Of a DNA stretch of 64,000 nucleotides, positions 48,878 through 58,842 are shown one piece after another. Source of the stretch: Aurantiochytrium sp. KH105 (lineage: Eukaryota; Sar; Bigyra; Thraustochytrida; Thraustochytriidae); contig BGKB01000022.1 in assembly GCA_003116975.1 (NCBI GenBank), positions 310,001 to 374,000 of the forward strand, given 5' to 3'. The notes under the pieces are model-generated. The model did no database searches. It was not told where the DNA came from and saw nothing but the letters and a program-made list of their open reading frames with translations. The translations under genes were made by a program, and so were the position numbers. The stretch's first letter is position 1; each line of letters starts with the position of its first letter.

Positions 48878-49324
48878 TTCAAGGCATCTTATCTATTTTT
48901 GGCCTACCGCGCTAAATCACGCGATCGCGATGAGGCAAATGTTCTTGTGAATGTATGGGAGCGCAACTCCCGGACTCGAATCACCCTGCTTCATGTGACG
49001 AAACGAGAATTCAATAAGGGTTCTGCTTTGATTTGGTTCGCTTAGCACGCTTGTTTCCAACAAGACGAGCGTTCTCCAAAAGGTATCCATCCGCACGTTT
49101 CTCAGCAGTCTACTGTGTTGAAGCTGTTTGATGGTTGTCAACTTGCATACCAAATGAAAGATTCAAAACGCGTCAGAGGTTGTAAACGTCAAATGATTTT
49201 CAAAATAAGAATTCGCAAGGTGTTCAAAACGCGTCAGAAGTTGCAAATACGAATGCAACAAAATTCAAACCCTTGCAGGGCCCGCAGCGGCGGCGTACGA
49301 GCACGCAAACCTCGACATTGGATC
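48878..49324. promoter_or_regulatory. SPO11 upstream region with two ACGCGT-centred direct repeats
   Basis: A 21-nt element centred on AAAACGCGTCAGA occurs at 49162-49182 and 49223-49243, with one mismatch and 61 nt between starts. ACGCGT is the core of the fungal MluI cell-cycle box; a similar role here is inference. The frame is open through this stretch (an in-frame ATG occurs at 49115), but the encoded residues do not resemble SPO11. Confidence 0.45.
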
Positions 49325-50662
49325 ATGGAGGCAGCCGCGGTGCGCGTCGTCACGCGACTCGAGGCCATGGAGCTCCTTCGTGCGCTGGTGGCGAGCGTGA
49401 TGGCAGACGGCGTCTTGGAACTCCCAAAACAAGCGCTGCACGAAGTTGACCCGGACGGAATCGTTCGCGTGTACGCTTCGCCGGACGAGGCGACGATTGT
49501 GACCCCCGGAAGGAAGCTCGTGCAGTTCATGCGACTCGTGGACGTTGTCTACGGAGGTCTTGAGCAGCAACGCGCAGCAACGCTTCGCGATGTCTACTAC
49601 CTTTTAAAAGGATCACGAAGCGGGTTTTCGAGCTATGAGGCCTGCGCCAAGGCCGTGCAACAGTTGTCGTGGCGCCTTGGGGTACCACGCTTTGTGCTCG
49701 GGATCGTGGCGCACAGCAAGGGAATTGTACTTGGCCCCGTGGTGATTTCGACACTCCAGAGCCATGGACTTGGATCGGAGGCAAAGTACATGACCGAGTC
49801 TGCATGGAACGCCAGCATCCTTGTGCGGCACCACGTCCTTGTTCCAGGTCAGACTTCAATCGCCGCGCTTCCGCACATGGCCGAGCCAAGGTTGGTGCTG
49901 GTGGTGGAGAAGGCGGCAGTGTTTCATCAGCTGGAGCAAGCAGGCCTCCACCGTCGATTCCATTGCGTGATCTTGACGGGTCGCGGGATGCCTTGTCTGG
50001 CAACGCGTGCCTTTCTCAAATGTCTCTCGCTGCAATTCCCGGCGGCCCCAATTTTAGCGCTCGTGGACTGGAACCCCTTTGGTCTCGGCATTGCCCTCGC
50101 GTACGCGCACGGGAGTCTCTCCGAGGCCGAGAGCTACCTTTGGGCGGTGCCTCGAGTCCGTCTGGTGGGTCTCTCGGGTCTCGACGTGGAGCGCATGACG
50201 ACCTCGTCCCTGGATGCCGCGGGCCAGCCGCTGACGGCGGCAGATCTCGCTCGCGCCGAGGGTCTCCTCGACCTGCACGCCTCCTCGGACGTGGCCGACG
50301 TCCCCAGGGAGCTCGGGCTCATGCGTCAGCGCGGGCTCAAGCTCGAGCTCGAGGCTGTGCAGATGTGCGAGGGCCGCTACAAGGCGGGGCTCCTCGCCGA
50401 CGACTGGCTCCCGCGCAAGCTGGAGGCGGCCCTCGCCCTCGCCCCTTGGCCGTCGCCTTCGCCCTGGCCGCCAGGATTCCCAGGGCCCTCGCCCGCGGCA
50501 GCAGCACCGCCCGCGCGCGAAAGCCGGCGCGGCCTCGAAGACAGCGGCCTCGCTGACAGCCCTCGGTCGGCCAGCGGCGCTGCGAGAGCCCAGCGCGGGT
50601 CACGGCCAACCACAGCTGCGGCCCACAGGTCCGTTGGAGCTTGCCGCCTCGCGCGTAGTTAG
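49325..50662 (+). CDS. SPO11: SPO11 / topoisomerase VI subunit A homologue
   Basis: 445 residues from ATG 49325, single exon. Family role: SPO11 cleaves DNA by a tyrosine transesterification to start meiotic recombination. The 5Y-CAP motif TLRDVYYLLKG holds the likely catalytic Tyr92. The strand FVLGIVAHSKGIVLGPV follows. The Toprim fold shows the metal-binding Glu195 in LVVEKAAVF, then ILTGRGMPCLATRAFL, and the acidic pair region LVDWNPFG (Asp248; the second acidic position is Asn250, as in many eukaryotic SPO11). All catalytic residues expected for an active enzyme are visible. The last ~75 residues are a Pro/Ala/Arg-rich tail unlike the family. The C-terminal location of helix-rich EAVQMCEGRYKAGLL fits the SPO11 core end. 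It could be a TOP6A-like paralogue, but no TopVIB is in view. Confidence 0.92.
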   Translation: MEAAAVRVVTRLEAMELLRALVASVMADGVLELPKQALHEVDPDGIVRVYASPDEATIVTPGRKLVQFMRLVDVVYGGLEQQRAATLRDVYYLLKGSRSGFSSYEACAKAVQQLSWRLGVPRFVLGIVAHSKGIVLGPVVISTLQSHGLGSEAKYMTESAWNASILVRHHVLVPGQTSIAALPHMAEPRLVLVVEKAAVFHQLEQAGLHRRFHCVILTGRGMPCLATRAFLKCLSLQFPAAPILALVDWNPFGLGIALAYAHGSLSEAESYLWAVPRVRLVGLSGLDVERMTTSSLDAAGQPLTAADLARAEGLLDLHASSDVADVPRELGLMRQRGLKLELEAVQMCEGRYKAGLLADDWLPRKLEAALALAPWPSPSPWPPGFPGPSPAAAAPPARESRRGLEDSGLADSPRSASGAARAQRGSRPTTAAAHRSVGACRLARS

Positions 50663-51506
50663 TGCCTGCGCCGCGGGGCAGAACTTGAACGAGACCTGGG
50701 GCCCGGACTCTGCTCGATCGATCGATCGATCCGCGACGTCGATCAATCGCCTCGACGCTTTGGCTTGCTCGATCGTCCGCTTGCCTGGCTTTGGCGGCGC
50801 GGAGGAGCGAGCGGGCAGACACGCAGGCCTCCGCAGGCAGACGGGCAGACGGGCAGAGAGAGAGAGAGAGAGAGGCAGGAGGGGCGAGGGCCGCGGGAGG
50901 CGTGTGCTGCGATCGTCGGCCAGGACAGCCAGCCAGCTTGCCACCGAGCCTGGCGTGGTGTCGGTCGGCGAGGACATCGAGTTTTTAGCCAGGCTCGCGC
51001 GGGACCGCCACGCCGACCGGCCTGCTGCCTCCCCTCCTTGCCTGTTTACTTGCTTGCTGGCTGGGTGGCTAGCTGGCTTGCCTCGCGGCGCGGACGTGCG
51101 TTCAGACGGCTCAGAAATCAAAAGCGAGCAACCGAGTGCATTGATAGTGAGTGAGTGCAGCAGTGCAGGCAGGCAGCAGCGCCTATTGTTAGCACCGGTG
51201 TGTTTGAGGAGACAGCTGGCTTCTCTTGCCTACCTTGTTAGTATTCAACGTTGTACGACTCTGCTCTCTGCTTGGTTTGGCAGGTTGGGTGATCAATCTA
51301 AACTCAGCGAGCTCGTGTGGCCGGGGCAGACGCGGCAAGCACGGCGGCACCAACCTCGAAATCAACGTGACGAGCGAGGGCAAACTGACGACGACGGAGA
51401 AGGAGGGCGAGGCCGGGTGATTGTTGCTCGGGTGATTGATAGACTGTGAAGCGGATCAGAGTGGAGACCGCACCAAACAGGCAGAGCCAGAAGAAAAGGT
51501 CTTGGC
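50663..51506. other. Intergenic region between SPO11 and a coiled-coil gene
   Basis: No gene recognised. Holds a GATC tetramer run (about 50,715-50,731), an AG dinucleotide run (about 50,856-50,873) and GCTGGCTGG-type repeats near 51,050-51,080. Confidence 0.5.
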
Positions 51507-52379
51507 ATGACGTCGACGGTAACAGAGTCGAAGGAGGCCATGGAGGCGGACGAAAGCAAGATGGAGGTGGACTTCGGCAAGACAAGCTTTGCGCATGTGC
51601 AAGCGCCTGAACACCTTGTGAGCTTTAGCAACGAATTCGACAAGGTGCGCCGCTCGCTGCAACACAGTCTGGAAAGAGAACATTCGTACTTGCAGCGCAT
51701 CAAGGAGCTCAAGGCGCGACTGAGCGAGACGAACAAACAACTGAAAACACGCACAGCGGTGGCAGAGTCGCTGGAGCGTCAAGTCAAGCGTCTCGACGAG
51801 GAGCGCTGTCGCGCGGTGCGGTCCGAGACTTTTGCGCTCGAGCGCGAGGACAACACGCGCCGAATCATGCTCTCGCTCAAACAGCAAGTTGCCAATCTCG
51901 AGTCGCGCATCCATCATCTCGGTGGCCAGAGCAACACGCAAGCGCTAGCAGCAGCGCGTCAGCGATTCGACGAGAATGCTGAAAAGCGCGCAGAAGAGCT
52001 TCTCTTTAAGCGCACAAGGCAACACGTGGGTCCAGGGTCACCATTTGATCAGTGGAAGCGTGTCTACGAGCAATGGACGCCGAGTGCGCCGGGAGACGAA
52101 GCGGCCGAAGCGGCTCGTCTGCGTGCCGCACCTTCGGCTCCGCGAGTCGCTTTTGATCTCTATGCGGCAACGAATCCCGGCCGCCCTCATGCTCATGAGC
52201 TGACGCTTGCAAATGGACGTTCTAATAATGTGGAAGCTGGAGATGGCGGCGGCCTCACGCTCGAGCCTGCGCCGGAGACGCCCATGCAGCTTGCGCAGGC
52301 TGCGGCTTTAAAACGTCAGACCTCGCCTCGCGCACGGAGACGGCCTTCGCGCCACCGTCCGCAAGCCGAGACTGCTTGA
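51507..52379 (+). CDS. Coiled-coil protein of unknown function
   Basis: 290 residues, single exon. Residues about 40-145 form a long heptad-rich coiled coil (FDKVRRSLQHSLEREHSYLQ, RIKELKARLSETNKQLKTR, ESLERQVKRLDEERCR, MLSLKQQVANLESRIHHL). A conserved-looking motif follows (FDENAEKRAEELLFKRTRQ, then FDQWKRVYEQWTP), and the last 100 residues are Ala/Pro/Arg-rich and probably disordered. No enzyme motif or membrane segment. I do not recognise the family. Confidence 0.75.
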   Translation: MTSTVTESKEAMEADESKMEVDFGKTSFAHVQAPEHLVSFSNEFDKVRRSLQHSLEREHSYLQRIKELKARLSETNKQLKTRTAVAESLERQVKRLDEERCRAVRSETFALEREDNTRRIMLSLKQQVANLESRIHHLGGQSNTQALAAARQRFDENAEKRAEELLFKRTRQHVGPGSPFDQWKRVYEQWTPSAPGDEAAEAARLRAAPSAPRVAFDLYAATNPGRPHAHELTLANGRSNNVEAGDGGGLTLEPAPETPMQLAQAAALKRQTSPRARRRPSRHRPQAETA

Positions 52380-53019
52380 GCTCTCTACAGTAGTCGCCCA
52401 GCGAGGGAAGCCCTTTGGTTGTATACGTATTACGTATCTCTTTTGGTCACCACGTTCGAAATCGGCCCGATCGATCCTGGGTGGGGCATTCATTGGCTGT
52501 CTGCGCTTTCTTCTGCAGCGCAGTACTACTACATCCTTCCGGTCAGCGCGCGTGCCTGCAGCTGCGTGCCTGCCTGCACCGCATTCGTTGTAGTACTGCT
52601 GATCGACCGACCAAAAGACAGACCCTTGAGGTCCTACGCGGCCACGGCTAGCTTGGCAAGAGCCAGCCTGGGAGAACGCTTTGGCGCGCGCAGACGAGAC
52701 GTAGTACGCGCAAGAGGACACGCGCGCGCGCGCGCGCAGCGAGCGCTCGTGCAGTCTCCAAAGACTGCGTCTTCTCTGTGTGTATCTGTCTGTCGCGGGC
52801 GGATCCGACCTAGATTGCGCGACCAGAGCGGAGTGAACGTTCAAGCCAGGCCAGCTAGATTTGGCTGAGGGCCGCCAACTTGGCTACGCAACACTATCGC
52901 TGTCGCCCCTGCTGTTGTTATTGTTGCTGTTGCTGCTGTTGCTGCTGTTGCTGCTGCCGCTGCTGCTACTGCTTGCGCTGTTGCAGGCCGCCGCCGCTGC
53001 CGCCGCTGCGTAGTTCACC
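52380..53019. other. Intergenic region with TGT/TGC microsatellite
   Basis: No gene. A CG dinucleotide run lies near 52,722-52,738. A (TGT/TGC)n tract at about 52,910-52,990 ends just before the BAR gene start and could lie in its 5' UTR. Confidence 0.6.
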
Positions 53020-54219
53020 ATGCACGCTTTCAGTAGTCGGCGTCGCAGCGTGTCCAAGTCGAGCGGGCTTTCCACGTCGCCCTCGTCGCCTGGACCAGCA
53101 AGAAAATCAGTGCTGACGGGCCACACGCAAGTCGATATCGCGTTGCAGCGACACGCCGAAGTGGAGGCGCAAGCACGTCATGTGTCGCGCACTGTGCACT
53201 CATTTCTGGGGCATATTCGCGAACAGGCGGAAGCGTCGGCGCACGTAACTCAGTCTTTGCGCGCGTATTACGCTGGATCCGCCGGCGAGGTGAAAATTCG
53301 GGCATTCGAGGCCGCGCATAACGAGGTCGACAAGCGTCTCCCCGACGCTCTTTTAGGAGTGGCTCAAGAACACATTGTAAAACCACTGGACGCCTACATG
53401 AACGAGCTCACCGACGTGCAAGTGGAGATCAAGACCTTTCACGACCGCCAGGGCAAGTTCGAGCACTACGAGAAGAAAATGTACAAACTCGAGGAAGAGC
53501 ACAACAAGAGAAATCACGATGGAAAGGTGGACAAGCCAAAGCAGATTGAGAAGCTCACGCGCAATCGCAAAAAGCTGGAGGACGCACGAGCTGCGCGCGA
53601 CGAGATGATCAGCTCGCTCGTGAGCAAGCTCAATTACATTTATGAGTCGCGAATCGCCACAATGGACCCAATCTTGCGGTCTCTCTTTCAGTTCCAGCAA
53701 GAATTTTACAAAAAGTGTGGTGAAGCATTGCAAATCGAGCTCCCTGAAAATACGGCGGCAAGTGCAACGGAGGCTGCTGCAAACACTACGCGGCCCATGT
53801 CGATGCGCCCACAGCCAGTGCAGGCGACGACTTCGGTCTTTGATGAATTTGGAAATCGACGCTCTGTGGGGAGCGAGCCCACTTCGGCCGGCTCGTACAT
53901 GTCGTCGCCGCCGTCATCTTCAGCTGGCTCGCAGGGATATGCTCAAACGGCCCCTCTTTCGCCGCCAACAAACTCGGGACCACAACAGCCTCCTCGGCAC
54001 ATTGCGTCTCTGGGCTCAAGCTCGCAGGCCTCGGCATCGGGCTCGGTGCGGTCGATGCCTGCTCGTCCAGCATCGATGCGCCCGCCCCCTCCCCGAGGGC
54101 CGCCCCCGACACAAGCGCGTCACAGCGTTCCTGCGAACGGGACGGCGAACGGGACCGGCACCTCAAACGAGGACAACAAAACGGAAGAGGAGCTCGTTGA
54201 CAAATGGTTTGCTGTTTGA
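53020..54219 (+). CDS. BAR-domain protein
   Basis: 399 residues, single exon. A Ser/Arg-rich start (1-35) is followed by a three-helix BAR domain (about 36-240): TVHSFLGHIREQAEASAHV, then FEAAHNEVDKRLPDALLGV, the basic helix FEHYEKKMYKLEEEHNKR ... IEKLTRNRKKLEDARAARDE, and the closing helix DPILRSLFQFQQEFYKKCGE. BAR dimers sense and bend membranes in endocytosis and at the actin cortex. The tail (245-399) is Ser/Pro-rich, with PPPPRGPPP at about 365 that could bind SH3 domains; no SH3 domain of its own, unlike amphiphysin/Rvs167. The 3' end of the gene is tandemly duplicated downstream. Confidence 0.88.
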   Translation: MHAFSSRRRSVSKSSGLSTSPSSPGPARKSVLTGHTQVDIALQRHAEVEAQARHVSRTVHSFLGHIREQAEASAHVTQSLRAYYAGSAGEVKIRAFEAAHNEVDKRLPDALLGVAQEHIVKPLDAYMNELTDVQVEIKTFHDRQGKFEHYEKKMYKLEEEHNKRNHDGKVDKPKQIEKLTRNRKKLEDARAARDEMISSLVSKLNYIYESRIATMDPILRSLFQFQQEFYKKCGEALQIELPENTAASATEAAANTTRPMSMRPQPVQATTSVFDEFGNRRSVGSEPTSAGSYMSSPPSSSAGSQGYAQTAPLSPPTNSGPQQPPRHIASLGSSSQASASGSVRSMPARPASMRPPPPRGPPPTQARHSVPANGTANGTGTSNEDNKTEEELVDKWFAV

Positions 54220-54302
54220 AAGTGCTCGTGGCGAAGTTCACGGGCCAACCAATCGATGACAGTTTTGGAATTCCAAGAACAAGATTATTTGTTTTCTTTC
54301 TC

Positions 54303-54573
54303 CTCTGGTCTCAACCTCGCAAGCTTCGGCATCGGGCTCGATGCGGTCGATGCCTGTTCGTCCAGCATCGATGCGCCCGCCCCAACCCCAAGGGCCGCCC
54401 CCGACGCAAGCGCGTCACAGCGTTCCTTCGAACGGTACCGGCAACTCAAAGGAGGGCAACAAAATGGAAGAGGAGTCGTCGCCAAATTGATTTCCTGTTT
54501 GAAAGTTCCCGTCGCAAAGTTTACGGGCCAATCAATGGATGACAGCTTTGGAACCCCAAGAACAATCTTACTT
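54303..54573 (+). pseudogene. Tandem duplicate of the 3' end of the BAR gene
   Basis: 54303-54573 is a diverged copy of 54008-54290: the last ~70 codons of the BAR gene plus ~70 nt past its stop. The offset is 295 nt at the left end and 283 nt at the right end, so the copy has lost 12 nt net. It has no start or BAR domain and lies after the real stop, so it would at most be 3' UTR. In the BAR frame it would end with EEESSPN instead of EELVDKWFAV. Confidence 0.85.
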
Positions 54574-54745
54574 TTTTTTCTTTATCCTTGCTCTCTACGA
54601 TCTCGATCCGAAGCAATTCTGGACTTTGACCTAAGCAAGCAACGTTTCGCAGTGATCTCAACAGGATTTCTTCACTGGCCGATATCTTTCTCTCTTGATT
54701 GTCGAGTGGGAAACTGTAAAAAAGTAGAGAAGATATGGGTAGAAT

Positions 54746-56436
54746 TTACTGGTTCTTGACAAAGTCAATGCCCTTGTTGACCTGCTTGGTGAGGTCGCCA
54801 ATCATCTCGTCGAACTTGGCCTTCTCGAAGTCGCTGAGCGCGGGGATCTCGCCGATCTTCTCAACGCCGTTGGGGCCGAGCTCGCAGGGGGTGGAGAAGA
54901 ACTTGCAGCCCTTGTCCTCGGCAACGTGGGACTCGACGAAGGCGCACTCGGTGATGCCCTTCTCGCCGGCGGCGGCCTTGAGGAGGCTCTCGGTGAAGCG
55001 AGCGGCGGCGTAAGCCATGGAGAGGGTGGCGGAGCCAGCGCCCTCCTTGGCCTGGACGACCTCGTCACCGCCAAAGGCGATGCGGTGGCTGAGGCGCTCG
55101 ATCTGCTCATCGGTAAAGTTGGCGCCCTCGATGTGGGAGAGGAGGGGCAGGATGGTGATGCCGGCGTGGCCGCCAATGACGGGCACGTTGATGTCCTTCA
55201 TGGAGCGGCCGAGCTCGTTGCCGACGAAGCAGTTGGAGCGGACCACATCGAGGGTGGTGACACCCATGACCTTGCGCTTGTCGTAGACGCCGTGGGCCTT
55301 GAGGGTCTCGGCCATGATGGGGACGGTCGAGTTGACGGGGTTGCTGATGATGAGCACAAAGGCGTTGGGGCAGGCCTCGGCGATGGTCTTACCGATGCTC
55401 TGCACGATGCTGGCGTTGGTGTTGAAGAGGTCATCGCGGCTCATGCCGGGCTTGCGGGGCACGCCAGCGGGGATGACGACGGCGTCGCAGCCGGCGAGCA
55501 CCTCCTTCATGGCATCGGGGCCGTCACCGCCGGTCACGAGGCCCTCCGTGTCGATGTGGCCGAGGTCAGCGGCCACGCCCTTGGAGCCAACCTGTGATCG
55601 CGATCGTTGTCATCATCGTTCGTGGGACCCCTATCTCGTCAGTCTTCTTCTTCTATCATCTCTCTCTTTCTCTCTCCTCGGCACAAAACCACCCATCACT
55701 CCCTTTCATTCATTCATCCATCCATGCATCCATCCACCTGCGCTCTCTCTCCCTGTGCATCCGCGCCTTCCTTCCTCCCTTGCTTCCATCTCCTCCTTGC
55801 TTCCATCCATCTCCTTTCCTTTCCCTTCGTTTCCATGAGCCGGCATTCGCGGTCCTGCGCTCGCGGCCGCCGCCTCTTGCAGGAGGGAAGACCCGCGCAA
55901 ACGAACGGGAAAGCGCTTTCGCCTGCGCCTGTCTTGCTTTCCCGCCGCTCTCGCACGCACGCGCGCGCGATCGCAGGCTGGCAGGCACGCAGGCAGGTCC
56001 ACGTTCGCGGGCGGGCAGGAAACGTGCGGCGAGGGAAGAGGCCAGCAGGATCGCGCGGATAGAAGGAAGAGCGGCGAGAAAAAAGAAAGAAAGAAAGAAA
56101 GAAAGAAAGGGCGGCCGCGAAGAAGGAGGCGAAAGATCCTCGCTCGCGCGCGCTCTCGCCCGCCCTCCCCGTCCCGCCCGGCGGCGAGCTCTGCGCGGAC
56201 GCGGCCCGTCTCGAGCTCGTCTACTCTGGTCCCGGGGCCCGCGGTACGGGCGCACTTACGACGTCGCTGAGGCGAAGGTCGCCGACGTAGGGGCTCTGCT
56301 TGAGCAGCAGGCTGAGCGGCGCGCCGATGCCGCCCGAGGCGCCGACGACGCCGACGGTGGCGGCCTTGGTGCTCATGGCGCGCGCGGCGCCGGCGGCGCT
56401 GGCGAGCCCGCGCGCGGCCTTCATGGAGGCGAGCAT
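54746..56436 (-). CDS. MDH2: Mitochondrial malate dehydrogenase, two exons
   Basis: Exon 1 is 56260-56436 (59 codons) and exon 2 is 54746-55591, giving 340 residues, the normal mitochondrial MDH length. It converts malate and oxaloacetate with NAD in the TCA cycle. The N-terminus MLASMKAARGLASAAGAARAM is a good mitochondrial presequence. The NAD-binding loop GASGGIGAP is at 32-40. Substrate-binding arginines lie in IPAGVPRKPGMSRDDLF, ISNPVNSTVPI follows, and the catalytic His is in IGGHAGITILPLLS. The splice joins ...LRLSDV to VGSKGVAADLGHIDTEG in phase 0. The gene is convergent with the BAR gene and shares a 526-nt gap that holds the duplicated BAR end. Confidence 0.95.
55592..56259 (-). other. 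MDH intron, 668 nt, GT-AG
   Basis: On the minus strand the donor is GACGTC|GTAAGT at 56259 and the acceptor is ATCACAG|GTTGG at 55592. It is GC-rich, with GAAA repeats (about 56,082-56,108 on plus) and CATC-type repeats near 55,715-55,740. Large ORFs crossing it are chance frames. Confidence 0.93.
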
Positions 56437-57418
56437 CTTCTCTGCGTCTGCGTCTGCGTCTGCTGTCTGCGTCTGCTGCTGCTGCTGTCTTTGCTGCGCT
56501 TGAGTTCCGGATATGCTGCCGCCAATCCACTCCGCTCCACGCCAAGGCACGCAGAGAGAGAGGGCTGCAAGTGCGCCGCGCCGCGCGCAAGTCGGGAATG
56601 CCGCCGCGCAAAGGGAACATTGGCCGCCGCAAGTGCACTATGGCAGCGCAGTGCAGCGCAGTGCAGCGCAGTGCAGCGCAGTGCAGGGAGAAAGGAGGAA
56701 ACAACCGCGCAGCTCTTCCTTCTTCTGCCATGGCTGATCTTATCTTATCTTCTCTCATCCTGTCCTCGAGCCGAGCCGACTCGACGCGACGCGGGTCTCT
56801 GCGACGGTCGGCGCCGGCCCGCGCTGCTGCTGCCGGCTGCGGACTCGTGTCGATCCGGGTGCTGTACACCATGCCAGGCAAGCAGAGGCAGCCAGCCACT
56901 GCTGCTGCAGCTGCTGCTGCTATCGTCGCCTCGCCATTGCTCGCGCGGCAGGGCGTGCACACGCGTAATATCAAGCAGCAGTGGCAGCAAGTAAGAGCAA
57001 GCAGCAAAGCAAGCCAAGCAAGCAGCCTCGTTCATTCCAGATGTTCGTCGAGGCTTGGCTTCTTTCTGCGCATGCGCAGGAGACGCGCGCCGCGGCCTGA
57101 GAAAGCCTGCCTGCAGGTCAGCCATAGCCAGCAGCAGCAGCAGCAGCAGCCAGTCCCGCTGCCAGGCCCGGATCCGGCAGGCGCACCGTGAGCAAGCACC
57201 GTGCAACCATCGATCGATCGCAGTGCTCGATCGCGGAGCTCAGCGCCGGCATTCGTGCGGTCGGTGGCATACTTTTCATGTCGAGAGGCAAGTTATCGGC
57301 GGAGAACGTCAGCTGCTGACAGCTGCAGCTTTCATCATCGTCAGCATCATCGTCATCGGCGTGGCAACGACAGCGAGCAAGCCAGCACGGGCGGTCGTCG
57401 AAGATCCTGCTGCTGGAG

Positions 57419-57449
<31 letters not shown>

Positions 57450-57963
57450 CATCCGTGCAATGCAATGCCATCCGCAGCCGTGCAATGCAATGCAATGCGG
57501 CGTGATGCAATCCAGAGTGGGGACGGAGACAAGGAAGGAAATGCGGCCAGCGGGAAGGCACGGGTAAGGCGCGTAAGGGGCAACCCGCCAGCTCTCGTCC
57601 ACGACACCGCGAGCGGTTCTCGCCCGGACATTATGGAGGCTGCTTAAGGTGGTAGCGGCGATGTGCAGCCACGTTCTGTTCCGCGGAATGGTGTCAAGAA
57701 GAACGGGAGGATATTCTGGGATTTGGGGACCAAGGATATCCTCGGGTACGAATAAGTGAGAGTTCAAGTTGCGCAGGCTGAGAAAAGAGGTGGAAAAAAA
57801 CAACCAGTCAACTTGCTGAAGCCACACGCAGAGCACGTATCTCGATCTCTCTATCTGCGCGAGGGCGCGAGCGGACGGGGAGGGTGCGAGCGAGGCAGAG
57901 AGAGACCCGGCGGATAGACGCCGAGTGCAGGAGGACCACGCACGAGAGGTGTGCGAAGCAACG
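56437..57963. other. Divergent region between MDH and the RBM42-like gene, rich in short tandem repeats
   Basis: Contains a decamer GTGCAGCGCA repeated about four times (about 56,643-56,688), CAG/CTG microsatellites (about 56,461-56,488, 57,128-57,150 and 57,419-57,450) and GCAAT pentamers (about 57,457-57,512). No coding region is supported; the long ORFs are frames through repeats. Confidence 0.55.
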
Positions 57964-58842
57964 ATGGCTGAAAACAAGGGCGACGAAGACATCGAGGACC
58001 ACCTCGCGGCCTTCGAGGCAGAGGTAGCCGCGCTCGACGTAGACCTTGAAGAAGGGAAAGAAGAAGTAGAAGGTGGCGATGCCAAAGAAGAGGAATCAAC
58101 TGAGACCAATGAAAGTCTCGCAAAAAGTGAAGAGCAAGAAGACGAAGCTCAAGCTGGCGTGTCTCATGCGCAAGCTTCGTCTTCATCGTCGTCAATGCCG
58201 TCCTCAGCGGAAACGAAAAAGGAATCGTCTTCTTCGGTGGCCGCTTTTGCACAGCCACAGCTTAATCAGGCATATCTGGACGCACTTGAATCACGCGCCT
58301 CGAATCGTCATCAGCGTCGCATGGGCTCTTACTCGGCCGAGGATGACAAAGAGCCCAGCGGCAGCAACAGCACCAGCACCAGCACCAGCGTGGGCGCGCA
58401 ACAAGGCGCAGGAGCTGACGGCGCCGGGGACACTTCAGAGTCCGCACGTGGTCAGAAACGAGCGTTGCGTGTGGGCGCGGCTGGCAGATTCGAAGACAAA
58501 ACGCTGGAGGAATGGCCAGAAAATGATTTTCGTCTTTGGGTTGGCCAGCTCGGCAACGACGTGAATGATGGCATGCTCAAGAGCAAGTTTGCTGACTACA
58601 AGAGCTTTAACATGGCGCGTGTTATTCGGAATCGCAAGACTCGCAAGTCCAAAGGCTACGGAATTGTTAGTTTTAGCGACCCAATGGAAATGGTTCGCGC
58701 CATGCGCGAGCAACAGAGCAAGTACTGCGGAACGCGACGCATGCAAATTCGCCGGAGCCGCGCTGAAGATCGCGATCTCTCCACGGTGCAAAAGAAGAAC
58801 AAGAAGCGGAAACAGGCAATGGATCGTCTTGGCGTCTTTTAA
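57964..58842 (+). CDS. RBM42: RRM protein, RBM42-like
   Basis: 292 residues from ATG 57964 (context ACGATGG); an in-frame ATG lies 13 codons earlier. The single C-terminal RRM spans about 188-266, with RNP2 LWVGQL (191-196) and RNP1 KGYGIVSF (230-237). The wording around it is specific to RBM42: EWPENDFRLWVGQLGNDVN, MVRAMREQQSKYCGTRR, then the basic tail DLSTVQKKNKKRKQ. RBM42 is a splicing-associated/hnRNP K-binding factor in animals. The first 170 residues are acidic and Ser-rich and probably disordered, with NQAYLDALESRASNRHQRR as a short conserved helix. Confidence 0.9.
   Translation: MAENKGDEDIEDHLAAFEAEVAALDVDLEEGKEEVEGGDAKEEESTETNESLAKSEEQEDEAQAGVSHAQASSSSSSMPSSAETKKESSSSVAAFAQPQLNQAYLDALESRASNRHQRRMGSYSAEDDKEPSGSNSTSTSTSVGAQQGAGADGAGDTSESARGQKRALRVGAAGRFEDKTLEEWPENDFRLWVGQLGNDVNDGMLKSKFADYKSFNMARVIRNRKTRKSKGYGIVSFSDPMEMVRAMREQQSKYCGTRRMQIRRSRAEDRDLSTVQKKNKKRKQAMDRLGVF

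Noticed and set aside
55594..57007. Long ORFs of 430-470 codons on both strands across the MDH intron and promoter
   Set aside because: They run through simple repeats and across confirmed MDH splice sites, with no conserved motif.
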